Source: an uncultured Ruegeria sp. (lineage in GTDB: Bacteria; Pseudomonadota; Alphaproteobacteria; Rhodobacterales; Rhodobacteraceae). Taken from it: 64,000 bases of DNA. Shown in pieces: positions 24,947 through 33,660 of the stretch. The stretch lies in assembly GCF_947497005.1 (NCBI RefSeq), contig NZ_CANMFF010000012.1, positions 1 to 64,000 on the forward strand. The letters are read 5' to 3'. The position numbers and the translations under genes were made by a program. The first letter of the stretch is position 1. Every line of letters begins with the position of its first letter. The notes beneath the pieces were generated by a model. That model did no database searches and was not told the DNA's origin. It saw only the letters and a program-made list of their open reading frames with translations.

Positions 24947-25687
24947 ATGGCCGAACCAATTATAAAAATGACCGGTGTCAGCAAGTGGTATGGTACGTTC
25001 CAAGCTCTGACAGACATCAACTTCTCGGTGAATCAAGGCGACAAGATTGTAGTTTGCGGTCCATCCGGGTCGGGTAAATCCACCATGATTCGTACGCTGA
25101 ACTGGCTCGAAGCACACCAAGTGGGCAAGATCGAGGTGAACGGCGTCGAATTGCACGCCAAGATGAAAAATATCGATCAAGTGCGGATGGATGTCGGGAT
25201 GGTATTTCAGCACTTCAACCTGTTCCCCCATATGACAGTTCTGGAAAACCTGATGGCCGCACCTATGTGGGTGCGTAAGGTAAATCGGTCGGATGCCGAA
25301 AAGACTGCGCGCACCTTCCTTGAGCGCGTACGTATCCCTGAACAGGCAGACAAATATCCTGGGCAACTTTCCGGCGGACAGCAACAGCGGGTCGCCATTG
25401 CGAGATCGCTCTGCATGAATCCGAAGGTTATGTTGTTTGACGAACCAACATCGGCACTCGACCCGGAAATGGTAAGCGAAGTGCTGGAAACGATGATTCA
25501 TCTGGCCCGAGAGGGTATGACAATGGTCTGCGTAACCCACGAAATGGGTTTTGCCAAAGCGGTCGCAGACCGGGTCGTGTTCATGGATGCGGGTCAAATT
25601 GTTGAGGAAAACGACCCCCATAGCTTTTTCGACAATCCGCAACATATGCGCACCCAAGAATTCCTGAGCCAGATTTTGCAACACTGA
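24947..25687 (+). CDS. Amino acid ABC transporter ATP-binding protein (GlnQ/HisP type)
   Basis: The 246-residue ATPase has Walker A ([13 protein letters not shown]), Q-loop ([17 protein letters not shown]), signature ([15 protein letters not shown]), Walker B ([14 protein letters not shown]) and H-loop (VTHEMGFAK). The sequence is very typical of polar amino acid importers. AAGGAG precedes the ATG 13 bp after the permease stop. It completes the importer of 23081-25687. Confidence 0.92.
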   Translation: MAEPIIKMTGVSKWYGTFQALTDINFSVNQGDKIVVCGPSGSGKSTMIRTLNWLEAHQVGKIEVNGVELHAKMKNIDQVRMDVGMVFQHFNLFPHMTVLENLMAAPMWVRKVNRSDAEKTARTFLERVRIPEQADKYPGQLSGGQQQRVAIARSLCMNPKVMLFDEPTSALDPEMVSEVLETMIHLAREGMTMVCVTHEMGFAKAVADRVVFMDAGQIVEENDPHSFFDNPQHMRTQEFLSQILQH

Positions 25688-25690
25688 AAA

Positions 25691-25918
25691 TCAGCTCTCT
25701 CCCGGCTGATCTTGGGTTTCTTCGAATTTAATTCGGAAAGGCTCAAGTTCGGTCTGGTCCTGCAAGTTTTGGTCCACATGGGCTGACACCAATACAGCCA
25801 ACGCTTCCTCGATCTGTTGAACAATCAGGCTTTTGGAAACGATTCTTCCTTTCTGGAAGTGGCGGTATCGGAGAAGCCTAGTGTAAATGTCGTTTAGCTC
25901 AGGGACAAATTCTGAATC
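25691..25918 (-). pseudogene. Uninterrupted 75-codon coding remnant of unknown family
   Basis: The minus strand is open from after a TAG at about 25919 to a TGA at 25691. It reads DSEFVPELNDIYTRLLRYRH, continues through a KGRIVSKSLIVQQIEEALAV stretch and ends in EETQDQPGES. The composition is protein-like (amphipathic helices, Q/E-rich) but there is no ATG and no ribosome binding site, so it looks like the C-terminus of a truncated gene. I do not recognise the family. It is convergent with the ATPase gene and fills most of the gap to 26020. Confidence 0.35.
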
Positions 25919-26019
25919 CTACCCCGCTTTTACGATGTCAAATCTTGTAGTTCGTCGTCAAACCGTTACGCTGGAAATGGTGGTCCCGTCAGCGTGGCCT
26001 GGCGTCAGAAGATGAGAAA

Positions 26020-26949
26020 ATGAGCGAGTTACCCTCCCTGCGTGCTCTTGTTGTGTTCGAGGAAGTCTGCCGAACGGGCAGCTTTTCACGCGCCGCACAG
26101 GAATTGGGGGTTACCCAAAGCGCTGTTAGTCGCCAGATTATGCGGCTCGAAGAATTTCTGAACGTTCGGCTTTTCCTCAGGGACGGGCGCAAGATCAGAC
26201 TGGCGAGTTATGCCGCAGAGTTCGCGGCTCTTGTGGAAGAAGGGCTGAGTGAGTTGCGATTTGCTTCGCGAGAGACAGCACTTACCAATGGTCAGAAGCA
26301 GTTTGTGCTACGCCTTCCGTTAACGTTACAAATGTCCTGGCTTACAAATGCGCTGCCAGAGTTCTTGCAAGCACATACTGATACGTCCATTGCCACGGTC
26401 TACGGAGTCCGATCCGGCACAAAGGCAGACGATCAGATTGATGCAGAAGTCACGTTGAGCGCGGACCAACGGCCCGGTTACCGGAGCGAACTGTTATTCG
26501 AAGAGGCATGTTTGGTAGTTGGCGCGCCAGATCTGCTGGCGAACAAGCCTGCTAACCCGGATAAAGGTTTTTGCGGACACACTTTGATCGAACCTCACCT
26601 TTCGGCGCAATCCGACACTGGTTTTTTGGGCTGGGACGAACTGGCACGAGCCGCTGGTTTGACACTGGATCACACGACCAGTTACCTACGCGTTCCCGAT
26701 GAGTCGGTGCTTGCAGCCGCACGCAAAGGCGTCGGCCTTGCATTCCTTCCATCCCATACAGTGCACGAAGATATTGACAAAGGACGACTCCTTCCCGTCG
26801 ACGGATTATTGGCTGAAACTTCTCGTGGTTATTACTTTTGCTACTCCAAAACTAAGTTGGATTTTGCCCTGTTTCGCAACTTGCGATCCTGGATCATTCG
26901 CGAGTCAAAAAAGGCTGCAGCTTTTGATGTTTTGAAAGTTGATTCTTGA
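26020..26949 (+). CDS. LysR-family transcriptional regulator (GcvA-like)
   Basis: The 309-residue protein has the LysR HTH (FEEVCRTGSFSRAAQELGVTQSAVSRQIMRLEEFLNVRLF, about 10-50) and an effector domain (about 90-295) with the GcvA-type ending RGYYFCYSKTKLDFALFRNLRSWI. It follows the importer in the same direction after a 332-bp gap and converges with another LysR gene, overlapping it by 56 bp. Which operon it controls is not evident; the PatB/lyase/importer cluster is the nearest without its own regulator. Confidence 0.82.
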   Translation: MSELPSLRALVVFEEVCRTGSFSRAAQELGVTQSAVSRQIMRLEEFLNVRLFLRDGRKIRLASYAAEFAALVEEGLSELRFASRETALTNGQKQFVLRLPLTLQMSWLTNALPEFLQAHTDTSIATVYGVRSGTKADDQIDAEVTLSADQRPGYRSELLFEEACLVVGAPDLLANKPANPDKGFCGHTLIEPHLSAQSDTGFLGWDELARAAGLTLDHTTSYLRVPDESVLAAARKGVGLAFLPSHTVHEDIDKGRLLPVDGLLAETSRGYYFCYSKTKLDFALFRNLRSWIIRESKKAAAFDVLKVDS

Positions 26950-27871
26950 TTGACACCACGAGCGTGGCCGATTCAGCCAATGACCAGTTCCGAAAACGGG
27001 TTACGTAATCGAAATCGAGCCTGTCCCGTGGATGAACAAGATAGTACCCACGCCCGGTTTTAAACATACCGCCCCACGCACAGACGAGTTCGCCAGTGCG
27101 TAATTCCCTCTGGATCAGAAAAACAGGTAGTATTGCAATACCCATTCCCTGAACCGCAGCGCGCACTACCGAACCGAAAGCTTCGAATTCGATGACCTTG
27201 TTTTTGGGAGTGGGGATTGACCTTCCCTGAAACTGATCCAGAAAACCCAGGCCGACGACCTCGGTCACCAGCAAAGGAATGTTTGCAAGATCTGTTTCCG
27301 AAGCGACCTGATACTTTTTCAGGATTTGGGGGCTACAGACAACCATCACTTCTTCGGGAAACAACAGCTCGGAATGGGCATCGGGCCAGTCGCCGTAACC
27401 CGCGTGGACTGCGACGTCGTATCCGGTTGTTCGAAAGTTGAAGGGTTTGGTTTCTACACTGAGGCTGATCGTGATATCGTCGTTAGCTTCGAGAAAGCGC
27501 GCAAGGTTAGGCACCAACCACCGGCTGGAGACCGTTGGCAGTACCGCTACCCTAATATTCTTTTTCTCATTTTTTGTGTCTAGGGACATAATAGCTTCGC
27601 GAAGAAGTCGCATCGCCGCCATGGATTTTTCGTGATAGGCGGTTGCGGCATCGGTAGGACGCAGGTTGCGTCCGTGTCGTTTAAAAAGCAGAACATCCAA
27701 TCCCTCTTCCAGTGTTTTGATATGCCAACTCACCGTCGCCTGAGTTATGTCAAGCTCCTTAGCGGCGTGGGTATAGCTTCCTAGACGCATGACTGCATCG
27801 AATGCGAAGATCGCTTCGCGCGTAGGTAAGAAGTCACGGTTTCGACTTGTCGTCACGCCAAGGCATCCCAA
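26894..27871 (-). CDS. LysR-family transcriptional regulator (GcvA-like) divergent from the meta-cleavage gene row
   Basis: At 325 residues it has a LysR HTH (FDAVMRLGSYTHAAKELDITQATVSWHIKTLEEGLDVLLFKR) and a GcvA-type effector domain ending in the TGRGYYLVHPRDRLDFDYVTRFRNWSL segment. It is transcribed away from the aminotransferase at 28117 with a 245-bp AT-rich shared promoter region, so it is the prime candidate regulator of 28117-41111. Its 3' end overlaps the convergent LysR gene by 56 bp. Confidence 0.83.
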   Translation of the reverse strand: MGCLGVTTSRNRDFLPTREAIFAFDAVMRLGSYTHAAKELDITQATVSWHIKTLEEGLDVLLFKRHGRNLRPTDAATAYHEKSMAAMRLLREAIMSLDTKNEKKNIRVAVLPTVSSRWLVPNLARFLEANDDITISLSVETKPFNFRTTGYDVAVHAGYGDWPDAHSELLFPEEVMVVCSPQILKKYQVASETDLANIPLLVTEVVGLGFLDQFQGRSIPTPKNKVIEFEAFGSVVRAAVQGMGIAILPVFLIQRELRTGELVCAWGGMFKTGRGYYLVHPRDRLDFDYVTRFRNWSLAESATLVVSIKNQLSKHQKLQPFLTRE

Positions 27872-28116
27872 AAGAAATGTTGAGGAACCGTATCAATCGA
27901 AAGCATCGTGATCAATGAGGCAAAGCGAGAACTGGTGAGTAAAAGAGCATAATTACTATGTAAAACAATAAATAAGTAGGATTTGTGTCTTTGAATCCAC
28001 TCATGATACGACGCGATATACATAGATATTTATCATAAAGCTTACGTGGAACTCATTGGCCTCTCCTGCGTGACCAGAATAACTTCGGGGCACTCAAGAA
28101 GTGAAAAGGACGTCTT

Positions 28117-29352
28117 ATGCAAATTGCCGGTCAGGGTGAAATCGAGGAGAAAGTCTTTGAGCCTAATGCGGTCTTTGCAAAGACCGGTGTGTCACCGATC
28201 ATGGCGCTCGGCGAACTGGCACGCAAGATGAAGAAGGAGGGCCATGACGTTATCCTGCTCGGTGCCGGAGAGCCTGACTTCGACACGCCTCAGAATGTCA
28301 AGGAAGCCGGGATCGCGGCAATTCAGAACGGCATCACGAAATATACTCCAGTTCACGGCATACCCGAGGCCAAAGCTGCGGTCCGGCGCAAGTTTGAACG
28401 CGACCAGAAGATCATTTACAGCGACGATGAAATTGCAATTTCCACTGGTGCTAAGCAGCTTCTCTTCAATTCGCTGGTGGTTTCACTCAATGCCGGAGAT
28501 GAGGTTGTCATTCCTTCTCCTGTTTGGAGCTCATATCCGGCAATCGTAAAAATCGCCGGCGGCACGCCTGTCATGGTGCATGCTTCAGCGGCAAATGGGT
28601 TCAAAGTTACCGCTGCTGAGCTTGAAGCGGCGATTTCACCGCGCACGCGCTGGCTGATGATCAACAGCCCCAGCAACCCAACCGGCGCTGTCTATTCCCG
28701 TGAAGAGCTAGCGGCACTAGCAGACGTACTTCGCCGCCATCCGCAAGTCTGGATCCTGACCGATGAGATTTATGAAAAGATTGTGTTCGACGGAAAGCCT
28801 TTTGTGAGCTTTGTGGACGCGGCACCAGACCTCGCTGGCCGGATGTTGGTGGTTAACGGTGTATCCAAGGCACAGGCGATGACCGGCTGGCGGATTGGAT
28901 ATGCCGGAGGCCCTGCCAAACTGATCGCGGCCATGGCGGCCCTTCAAAGCCAGAGCACGACAAGCGCCTGCTCGATTGCACAGGCCGCGACGATAACCGC
29001 GCTGGACGACACCGATGAAACGGTTGCGCAGCAATGCCGCGAATATGAGCGCCGCCGGGACTTGGTCGTCAAGGAACTGAACGAGACAAACGTATTGAGC
29101 TGTCCCAAATCGGAGGGCGCATTTTATGCCTTCGCCTCCATGGAAGGGCTGGTCGGATGCAAACATGCTGACGGTGTGATCAACAACGACGATGACTTCT
29201 GCAAATACATTCTGAACGACGCAAAAGTCGCAATTGTACCGGGGATCATTTTCGGTGCGCCAAACTACTTCAGGATTTCGATTGCCACTTCGTACGAGCT
29301 GTTGGCCGAAGCGATGAAAAGGATCAAATCCTCCGTCGCCAAGTTGAACTAG
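28117..29352 (+). CDS. Class I PLP-dependent aminotransferase (aspartate aminotransferase-like)
   Basis: The 411-residue protein is of the Ib aspartate/aromatic aminotransferase type: GAGEPDFDTP (about 49), the NSPSNPTGAVY motif (about 183), TDEIYEKIVF, PLP lysine 251 in VVNGVSKAQAMTGWRIGY and the substrate-carboxylate arginine in NYFRISIATS near the C-terminus. It probably converts an amino (di)carboxylate into a 2-oxo acid. AAGGA lies 7 bases upstream of the ATG. It is the first gene of the row feeding the 2-oxo-acid pathway (29362-32902), separated by 9 bp from the next gene, which suggests that the pathway entry is a transamination. Confidence 0.85.
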   Translation: MQIAGQGEIEEKVFEPNAVFAKTGVSPIMALGELARKMKKEGHDVILLGAGEPDFDTPQNVKEAGIAAIQNGITKYTPVHGIPEAKAAVRRKFERDQKIIYSDDEIAISTGAKQLLFNSLVVSLNAGDEVVIPSPVWSSYPAIVKIAGGTPVMVHASAANGFKVTAAELEAAISPRTRWLMINSPSNPTGAVYSREELAALADVLRRHPQVWILTDEIYEKIVFDGKPFVSFVDAAPDLAGRMLVVNGVSKAQAMTGWRIGYAGGPAKLIAAMAALQSQSTTSACSIAQAATITALDDTDETVAQQCREYERRRDLVVKELNETNVLSCPKSEGAFYAFASMEGLVGCKHADGVINNDDDFCKYILNDAKVAIVPGIIFGAPNYFRISIATSYELLAEAMKRIKSSVAKLN

Positions 29353-29361
29353 GAAATAGAC

Positions 29362-30153
29362 ATGTCTGAAAATGCAGAGATAGCCGAAGCAGCGGAGCTG
29401 CTCCGCACAGCGCAGGAAACCCGCAAGGCCTGCGCGCCCATAAGAGACCTGATCGGCGAAACCGACATCGACGCGGCGTACAAAGTTCAGGGCATCAATC
29501 ATGAACACGCTCTTGCGTCCGGACGGCGGCAGGTTGGCTACAAGATCGGACTAACTGCCAAAGCGGTCCAAAAGCAGCTTGGCGTAGACCAGCCAGACTA
29601 CGGCGTTCTTTACGCAGATATGATGCTGGGCGACACTTCGGATATTGATACGTCCCAACTGATCGCCCCGAAGGTCGAAGCTGAAATAGCATTTGTTCTG
29701 GGCCGTGACATCGCACATGCCGATGTCACGATTACTGAACTGATGGATGCAATTGACCATGCGCTGCCCGCGATCGAGGTCGTGGACAGCCGTGTAAAGG
29801 ATTGGAACATCCGGATTACCGACACCGTGGCAGACAATGCCGCGGGCGCGCTCTGCGTGCTTGGAACAACGCCACGGAAACTGTCCGAGCTTGACCTGCG
29901 GCTATGTGGCATGGCGATGCTGAACAGGGGTGAGCCCATCGCCACCGGCGCCGGGCTGGCCTGTCTTGGGAACCCCCTCAATGCCACACTCTGGCTGGTG
30001 CAGAAAATGACTTCACTTGGTCAGAGCCTCCGGGCCGGTGACGTCATTATGTCGGGCGCGCTGGGGCCAATGGCACCAGCAAAATCCGGCGAGACATATG
30101 AGGCGAATATCTCTGGCCTCGGTTCGGTTCGTGCCGTCTTTGCAGGGTCTTGA
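29362..30153 (+). CDS. 2-oxopent-4-enoate (2-keto-4-pentenoate) hydratase
   Basis: A 263-residue member of the MhpD/DmpE branch of the FAA-hydrolase-like family: VGYKIGLTAKAVQKQLGVDQPDYGVL (about 54-78), APKVEAEIAFVLGRDI (about 101) and AIEVVDSRVKDWNIRITDTVADNA (about 135-158), which includes the metal-binding glutamates. It adds water to 2-oxopent-4-enoate to give 4-hydroxy-2-oxovalerate, the aldolase substrate. It lies 9 bp after the aminotransferase and 3 bp before the aldehyde dehydrogenase. A paralogue of the decarboxylase branch lies at 32135. Confidence 0.85.
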   Translation: MSENAEIAEAAELLRTAQETRKACAPIRDLIGETDIDAAYKVQGINHEHALASGRRQVGYKIGLTAKAVQKQLGVDQPDYGVLYADMMLGDTSDIDTSQLIAPKVEAEIAFVLGRDIAHADVTITELMDAIDHALPAIEVVDSRVKDWNIRITDTVADNAAGALCVLGTTPRKLSELDLRLCGMAMLNRGEPIATGAGLACLGNPLNATLWLVQKMTSLGQSLRAGDVIMSGALGPMAPAKSGETYEANISGLGSVRAVFAGS

Positions 30154-30156
30154 AGA

Positions 30157-31095
30157 ATGGCGCATGCGAAAAAAATCAAGGCGGCCATCATCGGGTCTGG
30201 CAATATCGGAACCGATCTGCTGAAAAAAATCCAGCGGTCTGACGGACCGATTGAATGTGTGGCCTTTGTCGGCATTGACCCGGATTCAGATGGTTTGAGA
30301 AAGGCCGCTGAAATGGGTGTACCGGTCACCCACGAGGGTGTTGAGGGTCTGCTGCGCATGCCCGAAATGACTGACATCAAAATCGTATTTGATGCGACCT
30401 GCGCCGGAGCGCACCGGGCCAATTCAGAGGCGCTTGCGCCCCACGGTGTCTGCATGATGGACCTCACCCCGGCGGCTATCGGCCCATTTGTCGTGCCCGT
30501 CGTCAACCTTGATGCGCTGCGGGACGTGTCCAATGTCAACATGGTGACCTGCGGTGGTCAGGCGACCATCCCGATCGTCGCCGCAATCTCGAAAGTTGCC
30601 CCCGTCCATTATGGAGAGATCGTCGCTTCGATTTCCAGCCGTTCGGCTGGTCCGGGCACTCGGGCGAATATCGACGAGTTCACCGAAACGACCTCGCGGG
30701 CGATTGAGATTGTTGGCGGTGCGAAGAAGGGTAAGGCGATCATCGTCATCAACCCGGCGGAACCGCCACTGATCATGCGTGACACGGTGTTCACGCTGAC
30801 CGACAATGCCAATCAGGACGAAATTCGCGCTGCGGTCGCGGACATGGTTGCCCAGGTGCAAAGCTATGTTCCGGGATACCGGCTTAAACAGCAAGTTCAG
30901 TTCGAAGTCATTGGCGACAATAATCCAGTCAACCTGCCTGAAATCGGACTTAAGAGCGGTCTGAAAACGACGGTGTTTCTGGAGGTCGAAGGCGCCGGTG
31001 ACTACCTGCCGAACTATGCGGGCAATCTCGATATCATGACAGCTGCGGCGCTCGCCACGGCCGAACGAATTGCAATCAAAAGGCTTCTGGCATGA
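30157..31095 (+). CDS. Acetaldehyde dehydrogenase (acetylating), DmpF/MhpF/BphJ type
   Basis: The 312-residue protein has the NAD-binding motif [14 protein letters not shown] at residue 8, the catalytic cysteine in [13 protein letters not shown] (about 131) and the [23 protein letters not shown] signature. It oxidises acetaldehyde with CoA and NAD+ to acetyl-CoA. In this family it forms a channelling complex with the 4-hydroxy-2-oxovalerate aldolase, whose gene overlaps its stop by 4 bp here. FDATCAGAH replaces the usual FDATSAGAH, a minor change. Confidence 0.92.
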   Translation: MAHAKKIKAAIIGSGNIGTDLLKKIQRSDGPIECVAFVGIDPDSDGLRKAAEMGVPVTHEGVEGLLRMPEMTDIKIVFDATCAGAHRANSEALAPHGVCMMDLTPAAIGPFVVPVVNLDALRDVSNVNMVTCGGQATIPIVAAISKVAPVHYGEIVASISSRSAGPGTRANIDEFTETTSRAIEIVGGAKKGKAIIVINPAEPPLIMRDTVFTLTDNANQDEIRAAVADMVAQVQSYVPGYRLKQQVQFEVIGDNNPVNLPEIGLKSGLKTTVFLEVEGAGDYLPNYAGNLDIMTAAALATAERIAIKRLLA

Positions 31096-32138
31096 GCAAT
31101 GTATCTCAGGAAAGCCGGATCTACGTGCAGGACGTTACCCTGCGCGACGGCATGCATGCGATCCGGCACCAGTATTCGATAGATGACGTGGTTGCGATTG
31201 CCTCGGCGCTGGATAGGGCCAGGGTTGACGCAATCGAGGTGTCCCATGGCGACGGGCTGAATGGGACCAGCTTCAACTATGGTTTTGGCCGGAAGTCAGA
31301 TTTGGAATGGATCGAAGCGGTTGCCGATGTCGTGAACCACGCGAGATTAACCACGTTGCTGTTGCCGGGTATCGGCACCGTCAAGGACCTGGAAGCGGCC
31401 CATGCTGCCGGGGTTCGTTCGGTTCGTGTGGCCACGCACTGCACCGAAGCAGACGTTTCAAAACAGCACATCAACCGGGCGCGCGAACTGGGCATGGATG
31501 TGTCGGGCTTCCTGATGATGGCGCATATGAACCCACCCGAAAAGCTGGCGCAGCAGGCTTTGCTAATGGAAAGCTACGGCGCGCATTGCGTTTATGTCAC
31601 CGATTCGGGCGGCGCGCTTTTGCCGGATGATGTGGTGGCGCGGATGAAAGCGTTCCGCGACGTGCTGCAACCGGAAACCGAGATGGGAATCCATGCGCAT
31701 CATAACCTCGGCATGGGCGTCGCAAATTCGCTGGTTGCTGTGCAGTATGGGGCGAAACGCGTCGATGCCTCACTTGCGGGTATGGGGGCAGGGGCAGGAA
31801 ATTGCCCTCTGGAAGTCTTTGCGGTGGCCGCCTTGCGCGCCGGCATTGCCCATGGCTGCGATGTCTATGCGCTGATGGATGCCGCGGACGATATTGTGCG
31901 CCCGATGCAGGATCGCCCGGTTCAGGTTGACCGCGAAACCCTGTCGCTTGGGTTTGCAGGTGTCTATTCAAGCTTCCTGCGCCATGCCGAGAAAGCCAGC
32001 GCGGAATACGGGATCGACACGCGCGACATCCTGATGGAGTTGGGGCGCCGCAAGATGGTCGGTGGCCAGGAAGATATGATCGTTGATGTCGCGCTGGATC
32101 TGGCACGCTCGACTAATAAGGAAGGACAGGTAACGTGA
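31092..32138 (+). CDS. 4-hydroxy-2-oxovalerate aldolase, DmpG/MhpE/BphI type
   Basis: At 348 residues it has a DRE-TIM barrel: [17 protein letters not shown] at the N-terminus (metal Asp and catalytic Arg), [16 protein letters not shown], and the metal histidines in [16 protein letters not shown] (about 199). The C-terminal communication domain contacts the dehydrogenase. It splits 4-hydroxy-2-oxovalerate into pyruvate and acetaldehyde. Both ends overlap neighbours by 4 bp, showing a tightly coupled module. Confidence 0.92.
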   Translation: MSNVSQESRIYVQDVTLRDGMHAIRHQYSIDDVVAIASALDRARVDAIEVSHGDGLNGTSFNYGFGRKSDLEWIEAVADVVNHARLTTLLLPGIGTVKDLEAAHAAGVRSVRVATHCTEADVSKQHINRARELGMDVSGFLMMAHMNPPEKLAQQALLMESYGAHCVYVTDSGGALLPDDVVARMKAFRDVLQPETEMGIHAHHNLGMGVANSLVAVQYGAKRVDASLAGMGAGAGNCPLEVFAVAALRAGIAHGCDVYALMDAADDIVRPMQDRPVQVDRETLSLGFAGVYSSFLRHAEKASAEYGIDTRDILMELGRRKMVGGQEDMIVDVALDLARSTNKEGQVT

Positions 32139-32902
32139 GCCAAATCATCGACCTCGCCCGCAGAGTGGACAGAGCCGCGCAGGAGGCGACGGCCATTGCT
32201 CAGTTTTCCGAAGCCGCCGGCCTGAGTGTATCCGATGCCTATCTAATCCAGGCCGCCTCGATTGCCGAGCGGCTAAAACGCGGAGAACGCCGCGTCGGGA
32301 TCAAGATGGGCCTGACCAGTCGCTCCAAGATGGAGCAGGTCGGGGTACATGAGATGATCTGGGGCCGATTGACCAACGACATGTATGTCGAAGACGGCGG
32401 CAGCACCTCAATGTCTCGATATGTCCACCCGCGCGCGGAACCGGAAATAGCGTTCATTCTGAAAAAAGATCTGGCTGGCCCGGTGACCACCGCGGAAGCC
32501 GCCGCAGCCGTGGAATGCGTCGCGCCGGCAATTGAAATCATCGATTCGCGCTTTGAAAACTTCAAATTCGATCTCTGCGATGTCGTTGCGGACAATTGCT
32601 CTTCCTCGGGATATCTGATGGGGCCGGCGCGGGCTATGGATTTTGATATCGGCAACCTCGGCATGGTGCTGTCGATTGACGACCAGCCTGTCGCGGTTGG
32701 GTCATCCGCCGCTATTCTTGGCCATCCGCTGCGGTCGCTTGCCGCAGCATCGAAGATGGTCGCACAGTCGGGTGAAACACTGAAGGCGGGTGACATCGTG
32801 TTAGCTGGCGCGGCAACTGCCGCTGTCGAGTTAAAAGCAGGAATGACCGTTTCAACCGAGATTCAGCAACTTGGTTCTCTGTCATTCAAAGTGACGGAGT
32901 AG
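32135..32902 (+). CDS. 4-oxalocrotonate decarboxylase-type enzyme (hydratase/decarboxylase family)
   Basis: The 255-residue protein is a second member of the MhpD/DmpH family: [20 protein letters not shown] (about 50-69), [16 protein letters not shown] and [23 protein letters not shown]. The KMGLTSxxKM motif is typical of 4-oxalocrotonate decarboxylase (DmpH/NahK), which converts 2-oxohex-3-enedioate to 2-oxopent-4-enoate and CO2. In known pathways it forms a complex with the hydratase, here at 29362. The branch assignment (decarboxylase rather than hydratase) is likely but not certain. Confidence 0.75.
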   Translation: MSQIIDLARRVDRAAQEATAIAQFSEAAGLSVSDAYLIQAASIAERLKRGERRVGIKMGLTSRSKMEQVGVHEMIWGRLTNDMYVEDGGSTSMSRYVHPRAEPEIAFILKKDLAGPVTTAEAAAAVECVAPAIEIIDSRFENFKFDLCDVVADNCSSSGYLMGPARAMDFDIGNLGMVLSIDDQPVAVGSSAAILGHPLRSLAAASKMVAQSGETLKAGDIVLAGAATAAVELKAGMTVSTEIQQLGSLSFKVTE

Positions 32903-32906
32903 GGAT

Positions 32907-33644
32907 ATGAACAAAACACTTGCACCGATTGCGCCAAAGGTTCTGGAAAAACTGAAAACCGTCCCAAGCGCAACGGCAACACTAATTCTGCTGAAGAAAT
33001 TCGGGATACGGAATTGTTATCTGCGCGGTGTAAAGGCATTGAACCCCGCGCAAGGGAAAATCTGTGCCGAAGCCTACACACTGCGTTTCATACCGCATCG
33101 CGAGGACCTGAGCCGCCCGGAGATTTTGGGCGATCAGGAGTATGCCCCGCGCAAAGTCATCGAAACGGTGCCCGAGGGGTCAGCTTTGGTGATTGATGCG
33201 CGTGGTGTCACTGATGTGGGTGTTGTTGGTGGTATTTTCGGACTACGCTTGCATCAGCGTGGGTGTGCAGCGGTTATCACCGATGGGGCTGTGCGTGACG
33301 CTAGAGAATTGTCGGACGGCAAGCTTCCAATTTACTGCAATGGCACTGGTGCCCCTGCAAGTATCACAATGCATTACGGCGCCGACTACCAGGTGCCGAT
33401 TGGGTGTGGTGGCGCCGCGATCATTCCGGGTGATTACCTGATCGGTGACGAGGACGGTGTCATTGTCGTGCCGCGTGCCTGCGTCGAAACAGTTGCCATC
33501 GAAGGTGCCGAACAGGAAAGGCTCGAGGGCTTCCTGACATCTCTTGTTGAACAAGGGCGCCCAACACTGGGTACCTACCCACCAAATGAAGAAACCCGCG
33601 CGGAATATGATGCTTGGGTCGCTTCATTGGAAACTTCTGCCTGA
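32907..33644 (+). CDS. RraA-like/HMG-aldolase family protein
   Basis: The 245-residue protein has the RraA fold signatures VIDARGVTDVGVVGGIFGLR (about 92-111) and GCAAVITDGAVRDARELS (about 117), with the DGxxRD motif that binds divalent metal and oxo acids in the 4-hydroxy-4-methyl-2-oxoglutarate aldolase/oxaloacetate decarboxylase group. True RraA (RNase E inhibitor) is about 160 residues, so a catabolic aldolase or decarboxylase role is more likely here. It sits 4 bp after the decarboxylase and 16 bp before hyuA, joining the two halves of the row. Confidence 0.78.
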   Translation: MNKTLAPIAPKVLEKLKTVPSATATLILLKKFGIRNCYLRGVKALNPAQGKICAEAYTLRFIPHREDLSRPEILGDQEYAPRKVIETVPEGSALVIDARGVTDVGVVGGIFGLRLHQRGCAAVITDGAVRDARELSDGKLPIYCNGTGAPASITMHYGADYQVPIGCGGAAIIPGDYLIGDEDGVIVVPRACVETVAIEGAEQERLEGFLTSLVEQGRPTLGTYPPNEETRAEYDAWVASLETSA

Positions 33645-33660
33645 TAGTTGAGAGCAGATC

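Noticed and set aside
32907..33644. Assignment as the RNase E inhibitor RraA
   Set aside because: It is about 85 residues too long and lies in a catabolic operon; the metal/oxo-acid motif points to the aldolase branch.
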